NCBI GenBank assembly: GCA_907163375.1
Contig: CAJQUW010007530.1
Span: 310,001 to 374,000, forward strand
DNA: 64,000 nucleotides
Direction of reading: 5' to 3'
Source: Prostheceraeus crozeri
Lineage: Eukaryota > Platyhelminthes > Polycladida > Euryleptidae
Under the pieces are notes generated by a model, which did not search any database, was not told where the DNA came from, and was given only the letters and a program-made list of their open reading frames with translations. Each line of letters opens with the position of its first letter. Positions within the stretch are counted from its first letter, which is position 1. Shown here piece after piece: positions 34,419-44,000 of this stretch. A program made the position numbers and the translations under genes.

Positions 34419-35129
34419 CAGGGATGCGGAGTCGGAGTCCTATCATTTTTGTTGGAGTCGGAGTCCTGGACTCCGACCTATAACTAGACCCGAAATATAA
34501 TACAAACAAATTATTTATTCTCGTGCATATACATGTAGCTGTCACTGTCTTGATGTCAATTTTCTCCGTCAAACAAAAGTACAGAGACAGCAGTGCATGC
34601 AAAGCTTGTAATAGTTGAGGGAGTGATAGTGTAAAAAAGGATTGTCTTTTTAGTCGGTGATTTAGTAGAGAAGAGAAGCATTCCTAGCCTCGATCACACG
34701 TACGGACCAAAGGTTACAACGGAGACAAAAGTAAAATATTAGTTTGTTTGAGAACATTACCTCTTACCCTCACGTTAATCGTGTGTGATAGCTCCTCTAA
34801 AGCGCATGTTAAAATCGAAAGAGCACTCATATTTTTTGGAGAAGGATGGGAGATTTTCCTGCCTGGTAGAGATTGGAGAAAACCCGTGTGAAGCTCACAT
34901 CAAGAATATGGGAGGCACCGAGTCGAATGCATCCAACTGAAAGCGACATTTGATCAACTTTCATCGAAAATGATTGATAATTGATACAGCAATGATCACT
35001 AAAAATAGGTTCAAGTAAGCTTATAATGATCAATTATAGGTTACCAGTTAAATTTTCAAACAACTAGGCTTTATATACTTGCCACCCGGAGTCGGAGTCC
35101 TATCAAAATGATAGGACTCCGCATCCCTG
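34419..35129. mobile_element. hAT MITE, 711 bp
   Basis: Begins CAGGGATGCGGAGTCGGAGT followed by CCTATCATTTTT, and ends AAAATGATAGGACTCCGCAT followed by CCCTG, so the termini are inverted copies of CAGGGATGCGGAGTC. The word GGAGTCGGAGTCC is repeated subterminally at both ends. Flanking 8-mers GTGCAGAG (34,411-34,418) and GTAGAGAG (35,130-35,137) match at six of eight positions, an eroded hAT target duplication. No transposase inside. Confidence 0.85.
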
Positions 35130-35311
35130 GTAGAGAGACGTGCAGTCGCAAATCACTGGAATTCTCTCACAAGTGAAGAAGTATATCTCACTTCAGTGAA
35201 TCCCTTTCAATCGTTTGTAGGTTGGAGACAACACATTTCGCAACAGTTCACTTGTATTTTGGCGTAAACATCTAGGGCAAAAATTAGAACATCGAGATTT
35301 TGCTCAATTGT

Positions 35312-35317
35312 GCCACT
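35312..35317. repeat. Polinton target-site duplication, left
   Basis: GCCACT, identical to 58,572-58,577. Six bases is the usual duplication length for Polintons. Confidence 0.9.
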
Positions 35318-36280
35318 AGTAGTAAGTAAAACTCCACTTCTGGATAGCGCAAGATGGCCGCCGTCGCTGACGTCCCCCCCTCCTGTCCGTCGAGTCGGTC
35401 GTGGTGTGCCGCCGTGTTGCTTCGAGTCTGACGTCCCCCCCCCTCCTGTCCGTCGAGTCGGTCGTGGTGTGCCGCCGTGTTGCTTCGAGTCTGACGTCCC
35501 CCCCTCTGGCCGGCCGTCGTAGCGCGCGGTGATGTGCTGTCCAGGTTGGCGTGGTGTGCCGGCCAGGTTGGGAGGGTGGACTGTCGTAGCTCACCTGAAA
35601 AAATCTCAAGTGTCAGAGTGGCTTTGTATGGGTAAAATTTTGAAAATTTTCCAAAGTGTGTCATTTCGACCTGGGACCTTCACCAAAACATTTTTCATCA
35701 AATTTCACTGACCCCCCCCCCGACAGCAATCTTCTAACTTTGGTTCTAGTGGACGGATTTTGTCTTACAGCTACTCGTTTGAAAGAGGAGAAAAAACTGC
35801 TCGACGACATTTTTGCCGCGAGTCAATCGGACCAGCCGTTCAAAAGTTAGAGCTGTTACAAGATTTTAGGTCGGAGCTCACCTGAAAAAATCTCAAGTGT
35901 CAGAGTGTCTTTGTATGGGTAAAATTTTGAAAATTTTCCAAAGTGTGTCATTTCGACCTGGGACCTTCACCAAAACATTTTTCATCAAATTTCACTGACC
36001 CCCCCCGACAGCAATCTTCTAACTTTGGTTCTAGTGGACGGATTTTGTCTTACAGCTACTCGTTTGAAAGAGGAGAAAAAAGTGCTCGACGACATTTTTG
36101 CCGCGAGTCAATCGGACCAGGCGTTCAAAAGTTAGAGCTGTTACAAGATTTTAGGTCGGAGCTCACCTGAAAAAATCCTAAGTGTCAGAGTGACTTTGTA
36201 TGGGTAAAATTTTAAAAATTTTCCAAAGTGTGTCATTTCGACCTGGGACCTTCACCAAAACATTTTTCATCAAATTTCTC
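35318..36280. repeat. Polinton left terminal inverted repeat, compound
   Basis: Outermost is AGTAGTAAGTAAAACTCC, then a GC-rich 63-bp unit (GACGTCCCCCC...CTTCGAGTCT) in two tandem copies at 35,369-35,494, then a GC-rich unique part, then a 285-bp unit repeated from 35,590, 35,876 and 36,161 (each starts GCTCACCTGAAAAAATC and contains CGACCTGGGACCTTCACC). The right end has the mirror image. An extra segment of about 40 bp next to the left terminus has no counterpart on the right. Confidence 0.9.
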
Positions 36281-36420
36281 CGAACGAGGGGGGGAGGGGG
36301 GAGGTCAGTGAAATTTGATGAAAAATGTTTTGGTGAAGGTCCCAGGTCGAAATTCTGAAGTTTTAAATTTTTCAAAATTTTCACCACACTGGAGCTCTCA
36401 CACTTAGGAATTTTTTCACT
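36281..36420. repeat. Inverted partial copy of the terminal-repeat unit
   Basis: After a G-run (GAGGGGGGGAGGGGGG) the sequence reads GGTCAGTGAAATTTGATGAA and GGTGAAGGTCCCAGGTCGAA, the reverse complement of the unit just to its left. The left repeat therefore ends in a foldback centred near 36,290. Confidence 0.85.
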
Positions 36421-36590
36421 TGTGGCATGTTACATGGACATGTGCTGACACACCAACTTCCCGTGGTCATATGAGAATGGTTCAGGTGTCATATTGTAAA
36501 GAATGATGAGACAAATCGTTTGCAACAAACCGCATGTCGCTACGATGAATACTTTTGGAGATAGAGCCATTTTAAGTTTTCTTCCGAGCA

Positions 36591-36598
36591 TATATAAA
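36591..36598 (+). promoter_or_regulatory. TATA box of the leftmost Polinton transcript
   Basis: TATATAAA, about 50 bp before a splice-donor-like GAG-GTAAGC (36,646). A matching acceptor, TTATCTTACAG, lies at about 37,200, just before the ATG at 37,221, so the transcript probably has a spliced 5' leader. Confidence 0.6.
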
Positions 36599-37220
36599 CC
36601 CCCGACAACGCAAGTCTGATCACTTCATCGAAAGACGAGGTAAGCGACGGTCGTCGCTCTGAGCTCCCGATATCGGGTTGCAAAGGACTCTATCTTTTGA
36701 AGTAGGCAAGCTATCTTCTTACTTCAAAGTTTGTGTGATAGAGTTTGATAGTGTCTTTACTACTGATAAAATTTTTTAAAAGTAGTATGAGTAGTAAAAT
36801 GCGGAATTTTTTAAAAATTCTTAATTTTCAGTTTTTTCAAAGTTTTAACATGTAGACTAAGGTTTTCAAGTATGCTGAGTTCAAATCTGCTATCAGATTT
36901 GAAATGTAACTAAGTCTAAGGCAGCTTTGAGGGGTTAGATCCCAGCTACTGATCACTACCTTTGACTCGGCGTTGCTGTTACCACTTCGGGGCAGTGACA
37001 ATGATGTCTTCAGCTGTAAAGAGCGGGTATCGGGGAAGATCTCTCACTTCCCTAGTGATCAGTACAAGGCCTTCGGGCTGTCGACGGGATCGAGTGCCAC
37101 TCACTACACTCAAATCTATCATTCCTCACTAAGTGTAATGCTTTAGGAATATGACTGTACTACATGATTCCAAACTTATACAAATTTCATTATCTTACAG
37201 TTAACGATAAAATCTCAGGC

Positions 37221-37481
37221 ATGGCTAACGACAAAAACAGAAAATTCCATATCAAAATGTGCACATGTGGGCGGATCAATCTCAGTGCGGACGCCAAGGC
37301 GCATGTCAAGAAGGCTGGCACCGACCACATGATTATCTTGAATAGGGTTGCGTGTGTGAAGTGTAGAGTGTTGAAGGGTGATGAGGATGAGGCGCGTTTT
37401 TACAGAGTGCATGCTGACTGTAGTGGAGGTTTGGTGAATGACTTGCGATTCACGCAGTTGATTGTTGAAGAGAGGGAATGA
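37221..37481 (+). CDS. Small Polinton protein with Cys pairs
   Basis: The frame is open from 37,164, but the ATG at 37,221 (MANDKNRKFHIKMCTCG) is preferred because it follows a good splice acceptor and starts near the conserved-looking part. It has C-x-C near residue 14, a VACVKC pair mid-protein and an HADCSGG near the end, so it may bind zinc. About 86 residues. No family is recognised. It is followed immediately by another ORF in the same orientation. Confidence 0.5.
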   Translation: MANDKNRKFHIKMCTCGRINLSADAKAHVKKAGTDHMIILNRVACVKCRVLKGDEDEARFYRVHADCSGGLVNDLRFTQLIVEERE

Positions 37482-38156
37482 ATGTTGGCGGTAGAGCGAG
37501 ACGGTAAGGTGGAGAATGTTGTTGAGAATGTTGTTGAGAATGATGAGTTGGCGAGATCAGTTGCTTCGTTGGAGGCTGAGATTGGGCGAAAGAGAGTGCT
37601 TGAGAGTGATGATGAGGATGATGTGGATTTAGATAGGGAGCGTGTGAGGAAGCGTGTGAGGAAGTTGAGCTCTTCGTCGTCGGAGGTGTCAAACATTGTC
37701 ATCACCGACCCCCCGCAGAGCTCATCTTCCCGAAAAGTGAAGAGTGGTGGGATTCGTAAGCAGTCGGCGAGGTGGTTGAAGGATGAAGAGAAGAGGCATG
37801 TATCGCAGCAGATGGCGCATGATTTGTTGGTGAATAAGTATGAGAGTTTGAAGAAGGTGAAGGATGAAGTCGTGAATGAGTTGGATGAGTTGAAAAAGAA
37901 GGAACTGAAGTCGAAGGAGGTAGCGGATGAGAATATTCGAATGAGGCGTAGTGTGACTGATTTGAAGAATAAGACGCGAGAGTTGGAAGAGAAGAATGAT
38001 GACTGTGAGAAGAGGGCGAGTGCTGCGGAGAGAAGAATGAGAGATGGAGAAGCGAAGTTTGAGGAGATGATGAAAGAGATGAGTGTGTTGAGTTGGAGAG
38101 GACTGTGGCTCGGCGGGGTGATGAGAGGCAGGCGTTTGAGAAGTTGGAGCGCATGA
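37482..38156 (+). CDS. Coiled-coil Polinton protein, unknown function
   Basis: The ATG abuts the stop of the preceding gene. About 224 residues: an acidic N-terminus, a serine run near residue 65 (SSSSSEVSN), a KR-rich patch and a long predicted coiled coil rich in K, E and R with heptad-like Leu/Val/Met spacing (KYESLKKVKDEVVNELDELK). The coding strand is rich in GAG, AAG and GTG codons, unlike the AT-rich neighbours. Function unknown; a structural or DNA-associated role is guesswork. Confidence 0.5.
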   Translation: MLAVERDGKVENVVENVVENDELARSVASLEAEIGRKRVLESDDEDDVDLDRERVRKRVRKLSSSSSEVSNIVITDPPQSSSSRKVKSGGIRKQSARWLKDEEKRHVSQQMAHDLLVNKYESLKKVKDEVVNELDELKKKELKSKEVADENIRMRRSVTDLKNKTRELEEKNDDCEKRASAAERRMRDGEAKFEEMMKEMSVLSWRGLWLGGVMRGRRLRSWSA

Positions 38157-38383
38157 GGGATGAGTGGCATCGTTTGAATGAGGATAGGTTGTTTGAGTTT
38201 CACATCCCTATTCGGGATAATCATTTGGACGGTCAAGTTCTTGTAAACCAGAATTTAGATGACTCTATCATATGCTACAACGGCCATCCAACCAAAAAAT
38301 GCCTACATGCCAGCCTGAGAATGCGCGGTCATCTGCACAAATTCTCTGTTAGAAAGCGCGCGAGACTACCTAAGGATGGCTAA
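38093..38383 (+). CDS. Small Polinton ORF, overlaps the coiled-coil gene
   Basis: About 96 residues, with an N-terminal helix (RQAFEKLERMRDEWHRLNED) that resembles a continuation of a coiled coil and a C-terminal part with KKCLHASLRMRGHLHKFS. It overlaps the previous frame by 64 bases. Six bases after its stop is a good GTAAGT donor (38,390) with a TTCATTGCAG acceptor at about 38,449, so an intron may sit at its 3' end. No known family. Confidence 0.4.
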   Translation: MERTVARRGDERQAFEKLERMRDEWHRLNEDRLFEFHIPIRDNHLDGQVLVNQNLDDSIICYNGHPTKKCLHASLRMRGHLHKFSVRKRARLPKDG

Positions 38384-38389
38384 CTTGGT

Positions 38390-38449
38390 AAGTGAAAAGT
38401 AAATAAGATAGTATATCCTATTCTAATATATATCATTTTCATTGCAGAT
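38390..38449 (+). other. Candidate 60-bp intron
   Basis: GTAAGTGAAAAG at the start and TTTTCATTGCAG at the end, with an AT-rich interior. The first 143-bp structured repeat starts 31 bp after it. Confidence 0.5.
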
Positions 38450-38480
38450 CTTTGCCCGCCTTCACCACCCCATCAATTCA

Positions 38481-38623
38481 CTCCCGAGAACGAACCATCG
38501 GCTCTCTTAAGACCACCTAGGGGCAAGACATGATAGACCCTCCACGCGGTTTGCCCTGGGCAGTCTTCGGACTGGCGAATACTATCATTAAGTTGAATCT
38601 GCTATCAGTCAACTTGAACGTTG
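38481..38623 (+). repeat. 143-bp structured intergenic repeat, copy 1
   Basis: Three copies lie at 38,481, 38,949 and 39,473, each 143 bp. Within the copy, CAGTC-TTCG-GACTG (38,561-38,574) is a perfect hairpin with a UUCG tetraloop, and AAGTTGA...TCAACTT (38,590-38,615) is a 7-bp stem. The copy ends 17 bp before the TATATAAA box of the next gene. It looks like a conserved RNA or 3'-end signal and not coding DNA. Confidence 0.8.
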
Positions 38624-38639
38624 CGTCGCGTTAGAGGGG

Positions 38640-38647
38640 TATATAAA
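38640..38647 (+). promoter_or_regulatory. TATA box
   Basis: TATATAAA, 31 bp before the start codon at 38,679; the first structured repeat ends just upstream. Confidence 0.65.
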
Positions 38648-38678
38648 CCACTGCCTCTCATTTCATTTCATTTCAATC

Positions 38679-38978
38679 ATGCAGACGCCGAACAGTCAAG
38701 TCAGCTCTCCTCGCGGACCGCAGTTAAGGCCGCGAAATTTATTTGAGGAATTTGTCAGGCTAGAGGAGCAAGACAGAGTCCACAATAATCTTGCTCGGAT
38801 TGGCAATCCGATGACAGCAACTGTTGTCAATCCAACGGAATGGCGCTATATTCCACTTTTCAGCCATGTGCCAATTAGCGTGGAAGTCGACACTGCTACC
38901 AAAGAGAGAGTCATCTCAGCAGAATTGGTAGGCTGTAAGATGACGTTACTCCCGAGAACGAACCACCGGCTCTCTTAA
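38679..38978 (+). CDS. Small Polinton protein, unknown
   Basis: Starts MQTPNSQVSSPRGPQLRPRN and has a LFEEFVRLEEQDRVHNNLAR helix. About 99 residues, the last ten or so inside the second structured repeat, so the true end of the conserved protein is uncertain. A TATA box sits at the expected distance upstream. No family recognised. Confidence 0.5.
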   Translation: MQTPNSQVSSPRGPQLRPRNLFEEFVRLEEQDRVHNNLARIGNPMTATVVNPTEWRYIPLFSHVPISVEVDTATKERVISAELVGCKMTLLPRTNHRLS

Positions 38979-39091
38979 GGGCCACCATGGGGCAAGATTT
39001 GATAGAACCTCCTCGCGGTTTGCCCTGGGCAGTCTTCAGACTGGCAAATACTATCATTAAGTTGAATCTGCTATCAGTCAACTTGAACGTT
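38949..39091 (+). repeat. 143-bp structured intergenic repeat, copy 2
   Basis: Same layout as the first copy; the tetraloop hairpin here reads CAGTC-TTCA-GACTG, so the stem is kept while the loop differs. It overlaps the last codons of the preceding gene. Confidence 0.8.
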
Positions 39092-39156
39092 ATGCAGTCG
39101 ATTGCTATCCCTGAAGCATTCTGATTCGCTGTTGAGCAATTCATTGTTGAAAACCC

Positions 39157-39164
39157 TATATAAG
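39157..39164 (+). promoter_or_regulatory. TATA box
   Basis: TATATAAG, 40 bp before the ATG at 39,205. Confidence 0.55.
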
Positions 39165-39204
39165 CCAGAAGATTGTAGCGCTTCTCATTCAATTTTAAGT
39201 CACG

Positions 39205-39333
39205 ATGGAAGCAACATCTACTAGCACCATTCCCGTCTTCATCGATGAAGACAACGCCATTCCCGAGTTCATCATCCTCGACGAGTGGGATGAAGAGGAT
39301 GAGAAGAAGGGGAAGATCAAGAGGATCGTTTGA
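39205..39333 (+). CDS. Short acidic Polinton ORF
   Basis: Starts MEATSTSTIPVFIDEDNAIP; 42 residues, very acidic (DEWDEEDEKK). It has its own TATA box and is followed by a strong hairpin and the third structured repeat, the same unit plan as the two genes before it. Function unknown. Confidence 0.4.
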   Translation: MEATSTSTIPVFIDEDNAIPEFIILDEWDEEDEKKGKIKRIV

Positions 39334-39439
39334 ACGGATGAGGTATGGACTCCGAATACCACTCGCATCCGAAAGGTGCCAGATGCACCACCACGGCTTA
39401 GGCGGCACAGGGTTTATGAAAACCTAACTGTCATACCCA

Positions 39440-39463
39440 TTGACTATTCCAGCCAATAGTCAA
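39440..39463 (+). terminator. Perfect 9-bp hairpin after the acidic ORF
   Basis: TTGACTATT-CCAGCC-AATAGTCAA, immediately before structured repeat copy 3. It may be a 3'-end processing or stability element; eukaryotic use as a terminator is inference. Confidence 0.45.
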
Positions 39464-39472
39464 CTTAATTCA

Positions 39473-39615
39473 CACCCGAGAACGAACCATCGGCTCTCTT
39501 AAGGGCCACCATGGGGCAAGACATGATAGAACCTCCACGCGGTTTGCCCTGGGCAGTCTTCGGACTGGCGAATACTTTCATTAAGTTGAATCTGCTATCA
39601 GTCAACTTGAACGTT
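39473..39615 (+). repeat. 143-bp structured intergenic repeat, copy 3
   Basis: As copies 1 and 2, with CAGTC-TTCG-GACTG and AAGTTGA...TCAACTT kept. No plus-strand TATA box follows; instead minus-strand coding approaches from the right, so this copy may mark a convergent gene boundary. Confidence 0.8.
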
Positions 39616-39639
39616 GCAAATGAATTTCGGTGTAATACT

Positions 39640-40064
39640 TCCTTTCGACGGGCGTTCCTGTAAAGGGCGGCGGTGAAACCCGTAGCTATGTATACCGCAA
39701 GGGACATTCGGCAATGGTCAATCTTGTTTAACCTCTCTGCGTCATGTTTGCAAGTGATTGCCTCTGTCTCAACGTAGTATGCATTCGCGCCAGGGCGACA
39801 TTTAGCCAACTGTCGAAGGTTGCCTAAAACTTTCCATTGCATACGTTATGAGAGCCATGAGTTCTACCTGTCTCTATCAATGAGACGAATTGATGAATGG
39901 AATGAAATGGGAGGACACTCACGCTCCACACGCAACATAACACACTTCTCTCTTCCGTAGTCTAACAAGCTCTTTACACATGGATCGCGGTCGATTGCTA
40001 TCCCTGTATCAGAAGTGTAAGCTATCTTAATTTTATTTGACACTATTTCATCTACTATCATCAT
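39640..40064 (-). CDS. Possible small minus-strand Polinton gene
   Basis: From 40,064 the minus strand reads MMIVDEIVSNKIKIAYTSDT, then GIAIDRDPCVKSLLDYGREK; a second open frame (from 39,842, MQWKVLGNLRQLAKCRPGAN) follows. A GTGAGT donor-like and GACAG acceptor-like pair lies between them, so the two may be exons. No family is recognised. Weak evidence. Confidence 0.3.
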
Positions 40065-40211
40065 CGCCCATATGAAATGTTTTAAGATTTACAAGTTAGA
40101 CTAAGCGTGCTACTATTTCCAAATGAAAAAGTACACATGGTTAAATCATCCACTGAAGCCCCGTTCAAGTAAGTCAGTATGAAAGCAAAGATAATACGAA
40201 ATAAAAATTTA

Positions 40212-40658
40212 TTATGGCATGTATTTCAAAAGGTCTTCATCGTCAATATCGTCCCAGAGTCTGCCTTCACACAGATCACAAAAACAGTTCACTTGCTTTA
40301 ATCGTTCTTCCACTGCGAGCCTCACTTTGTCGATATACTCCCACTCCGCCATAGTTCGTGGCTGGGAGTTAGGGGTGTACCACTCCCATAATTGGTGGAG
40401 GAATTTATTCCTGGTGATCTCCATCACATCGTAAGTATCGTACTGGAGATACTTCCACCTCACGCCTGTTAAGTCGGGACACTCCTTCTCACATACACTC
40501 TCTTCGTCGTCCGCTGGCAATGACAACTTTCTGATATTGTCCAGTCGGTACACCTTCTCTACCTTCCCCTTCGTTGGAGCGTTTGGTGCAACGAGCGCCT
40601 TTGGTGTTGAGCATGGAGAAGAGAATTTTGTGTTCGGTGTTGTCGGAGGGCTTGTCAT
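40212..40658 (-). CDS. Polinton protein of unknown function with C-terminal CxxC
   Basis: 148 residues. A Pro/Ser/Thr-rich N-terminus (MTSPPTTPNTKFSSPCSTPK) is followed by a compact region (GVRWKYLQYDTYDVMEITRN, FLHQLWEWYTP) and a CFCDLCEGRLWDD motif near the end that may bind metal. It lies divergent from the polymerase gene with about 100 bp between its start and the TATATATG box at 40,756. No family recognised. Confidence 0.5.
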   Translation of the reverse strand: MTSPPTTPNTKFSSPCSTPKALVAPNAPTKGKVEKVYRLDNIRKLSLPADDEESVCEKECPDLTGVRWKYLQYDTYDVMEITRNKFLHQLWEWYTPNSQPRTMAEWEYIDKVRLAVEERLKQVNCFCDLCEGRLWDDIDDEDLLKYMP

Positions 40659-40755
40659 GCTGACTGTGAATAATAACTTTGAAATGTTTTCTCATTCTTA
40701 AGTATAAACAAGCAACCAATCAGAATGAACAGCCAATGAATGATGAATATGAAAG

Positions 40756-40763
40756 TATATATG
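40756..40763 (+). promoter_or_regulatory. TATA-like box of the polymerase transcript
   Basis: TATATATG in GAAAGTATATATGTAAAGTG, upstream of the start codon with intron at 40,933. Confidence 0.45.
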
Positions 40764-40932
40764 TAAAGTGACATTCGTGTCATTTCACTCTGTCTTTGTG
40801 ACATATAAGTGAAGTGTTCTCTGGCGAATTCTATATTTGAAGCCTACAAGTGAACTGCGCTCTCGTGAATTCCAAATTTGAGTGAAGTCTCTATCTTGTT
40901 GAAGTATCAACCTTAGACTTGATTTCGTTGAA

Positions 40933-41002
40933 ATGGTAAGTTGAAAATTTCTTCACTCATCTCCCTCAAACGTATGGCTTATAGCATCTTCCTCAATTTC
41001 AG
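40933..41002 (+). other. Start codon followed at once by a 67-bp intron (polymerase leader)
   Basis: AAATG is followed by GTAAGTTGAAAA and the stretch ends CTCAATTTCAG before GCATCAACTTC. The intron would be 40,936-41,002, 67 bp. The minus-strand gene at the other end of the element has the same plan (ATG, GTAAGT, 67 bp, TTTTCAG, GCATCTACTCC), so the first exon probably contributes only the start codon in both. Confidence 0.6.
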
Positions 41003-41088
41003 GCATCAACTTCATCACCAACGCCCTCCCTTCTCGAGGAAAGTTTAGAGTTGTTGAGTGAAAGTAGGTTGTAACAATACACTGATAC

Positions 41089-44000
41089 TTGAACAGAGTT
41101 GATAGAATGATTTCTCTTTCAGGTGATGTGAGTTCCAGCTCAGGACTCTCGCGACAAGGCAACGAGTGGGAATGTGCCGACTGCGGACATATGTTTACAA
41201 GGAACCACAGTCTCCTTCGACACATCAAACAACGTGTGTGTCAACGCAAAGCGGCGTCAATCTCCGGAGGTGAAGTTGATTCTGACGATGACATCTCCTT
41301 TCCTTGCGATTTGTGCCCTCTTTCTTTTGATAGTCACTTTCAGCGATCTTCGCACAGACTTCAACACGCACATGCAAATGATCACTACACCAACGGTACC
41401 TCTACCATCTCCCTCATTAATGTTTCACATAATAATTTAGTACGCGACTACTGCATGGAGTCCAATACTCAAATAGTAGATTTTCCTGAGTGGCTCCTTC
41501 AAAATTCTAACATTATCGAAGCGCTCTTCAACAATTTAGACAATTTTAGAATGAAGGCGCTCATCTACCTTAAACTAAAATATATTAAGATAGATTTTCA
41601 AACGGGTCAAGTGACGGATAGAATACAGTTTCATGTTCCTTCCTCTTCCGCAACCGAAGTTGTAGACTGCGAGTCTTGGCTAAATTTTCACATTCAATGT
41701 TTAAAATCAAATGTAGATAAATTCAATCAGCGCGACAGCGCTCTCATTTTTGATGGTGTGGACTCCGCCATATTCAAAATTTCCCTATTAGGAAGTCATG
41801 CAGCTCGAGGCACATTTAAACTACCAAAAACGTTGTATAATAAGAAAGCTGTCATCAATGTCGATTGTAAATCACAGTGTTTCAAATATGTAGTCCTATC
41901 CATCCTTCACTATAATGATATCAACGCGAATCGAAATCATACCTATAGCTATAGACAGTGGGAGGATGAACTAGACTTTGAAGGTTGTGATAGTAACAAC
42001 ATGAAAATCAAAGATGTAGAAACGTTCGAAAAACATAATAAGATTAAAATTGTCGTTCACGTGTGGGAGAAGGGGTTGAAGGGTGCCCGCTATAATTCAC
42101 GTTCAACTTGTTATGAACGTGTAGTCAACCTCTTATTAGTAAAACAAGATGATAACGAGGAATGGCACTACTGTGGTATTCCCAAAATCTCTCGCTTGTA
42201 CACTCACTTGGGGCACTCTTAAAGAGGTGAACATTTTGTATGCGACCGCTGCATCCGCTCCTTTTGTAGTAAAGATAAATTTGAAACTCACTATGAATGG
42301 TGCAAGCGAGGTAAATTACAAATGGAACGCATGCCCAAAGATAAAATATTTTCACATAGGGATAATGGTGACGAATTAAGTCCCCTGCGTGTCATTTACG
42401 CAGACATAGAATGCTACATTGATGATATCATCCACAAGCCAGCAGCCATATCCTGCTATGAAGTATGGCATGACCACTTTAGGAATAGACAAAACAAAAT
42501 GCATACTTGGCAAGGTGAAGATTGCATTTCAAAATTTCTAGAATTTCTCGATAAAGCTGCTAAATTTCAACAATCATATGATTCCCAATTGCAGCGTAAG
42601 TCACTACATATGTCAGATGAAGACAAACAAAAATTTGAAAGTTGCACATCCTGTCCTAAATGTCATAAAACGTTTGATGACGATACAATTAAGAAAGTGC
42701 GTGATCATGATCACATCACTGGTAAATTTAGAAACGCACTCTGCTCCAAATGTAACTTTTCACTTAGGTTGAGACGTCGTGTACTACCCGTCATTTTTCA
42801 TAACTTTAAGGGCTATGACAGTCATATGCTCATAAAAGGAGGGTTGAGCCAGATGAAATCGTGGCAGTTTAATGTAATAGCACAAACGAGAGAAATATTC
42901 ATGGCAATGACAGCAAAAGTACCAGTAGATAAAACTAAAGAAAATAAGACAGTCTTCTTCGAAATAAAATTTTTAGATTTATTCCAATTCATGTCAGCGT
43001 CACTAGCTTCTCTCGTTCGTAATCTCAAGTTTCTTCCCCATAGTCAAACTTTGAAGAAACACTATCCAAATTTAACAAATGACATGATCACTCGCAAGGG
43101 AGTCTTTCCCTATGCGTATTTTAGCTCAATGTCTAAACTAAATGAAACAACCCTTCCTTCCATTGACAAATTCCAAAACGATTTGACGGGTCAAGATTGT
43201 CCAGTAGAAGATTATGAACATGCTCAAGAGGCATGGTTAAAATTTGATTGTAAAACGTTTGGCGATTATATGATCGCTTACTTAGAATTAGATGTCATTT
43301 TGGTGGCTGATGTCTTTCAGGAATTTCGACGAGTGGCATTAGAAGAAGACAAATTAGATCCTGTCCACTTTGTCAGTCTACCAGCCATATCCTTTAAATC
43401 AGCCTTTAAAATGACTGGTGAGACCATTCATCTCTTACAAGACCCGGAGATGTATAATATATTTGAGCGCGGAATACGCGGTGGTCTCACATTTGTAAAT
43501 AAACATCATATAAAATCTGAAACAGTAGGTGATGATCATATCCACCCAAAGTACTATGACCAAAATAATTTATATGGCAGTTCACTGTCTAAACCACTAC
43601 CTCATTCCGAGTTTAGTTGGTTAAATCAAGATGAGCTTGAGTATTACTCCAACCCTTCAAACATACTGAAGATTCCAGATGAAGGTGATTGGGGATATTA
43701 TTTTGAAGTGGATTTGATTTATCCAAATAGCATTAAAAATAAAACTGCTGATTTCCCACTCGCACCTGAATCTGGTGAAGTGACTGAAGATATGTTTTCA
43801 CCATTCATGTCACAATTTCATAATAACTTAACAGAGTGTGGACAGCCAAGGTACAAACCATGCCGCAAACTTTTACTCACCCAATATGATAAGAAAAATT
43901 ATCTCGTACACTTCTGCATACTAAAATTCTATTTAGAAATGGGCATGCTTCTAAAGTCAGTTCACCGCATTATCAAATTTAGACAGAAAGCCTTCCTCAA

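Noticed and set aside
35310-35664. ORFs on both strands across the GC-rich Polinton terminal repeat (about 60-126 codons)
   Set aside because: They follow the tandem unit and the GC richness; they read repeated peptides and appear on both strands.
37400-38236. Long minus-strand frame of 278 codons opposite the coiled-coil gene
   Set aside because: Its Ser/Phe/Leu-rich content is the antisense shadow of a Glu/Lys-rich plus-strand gene.
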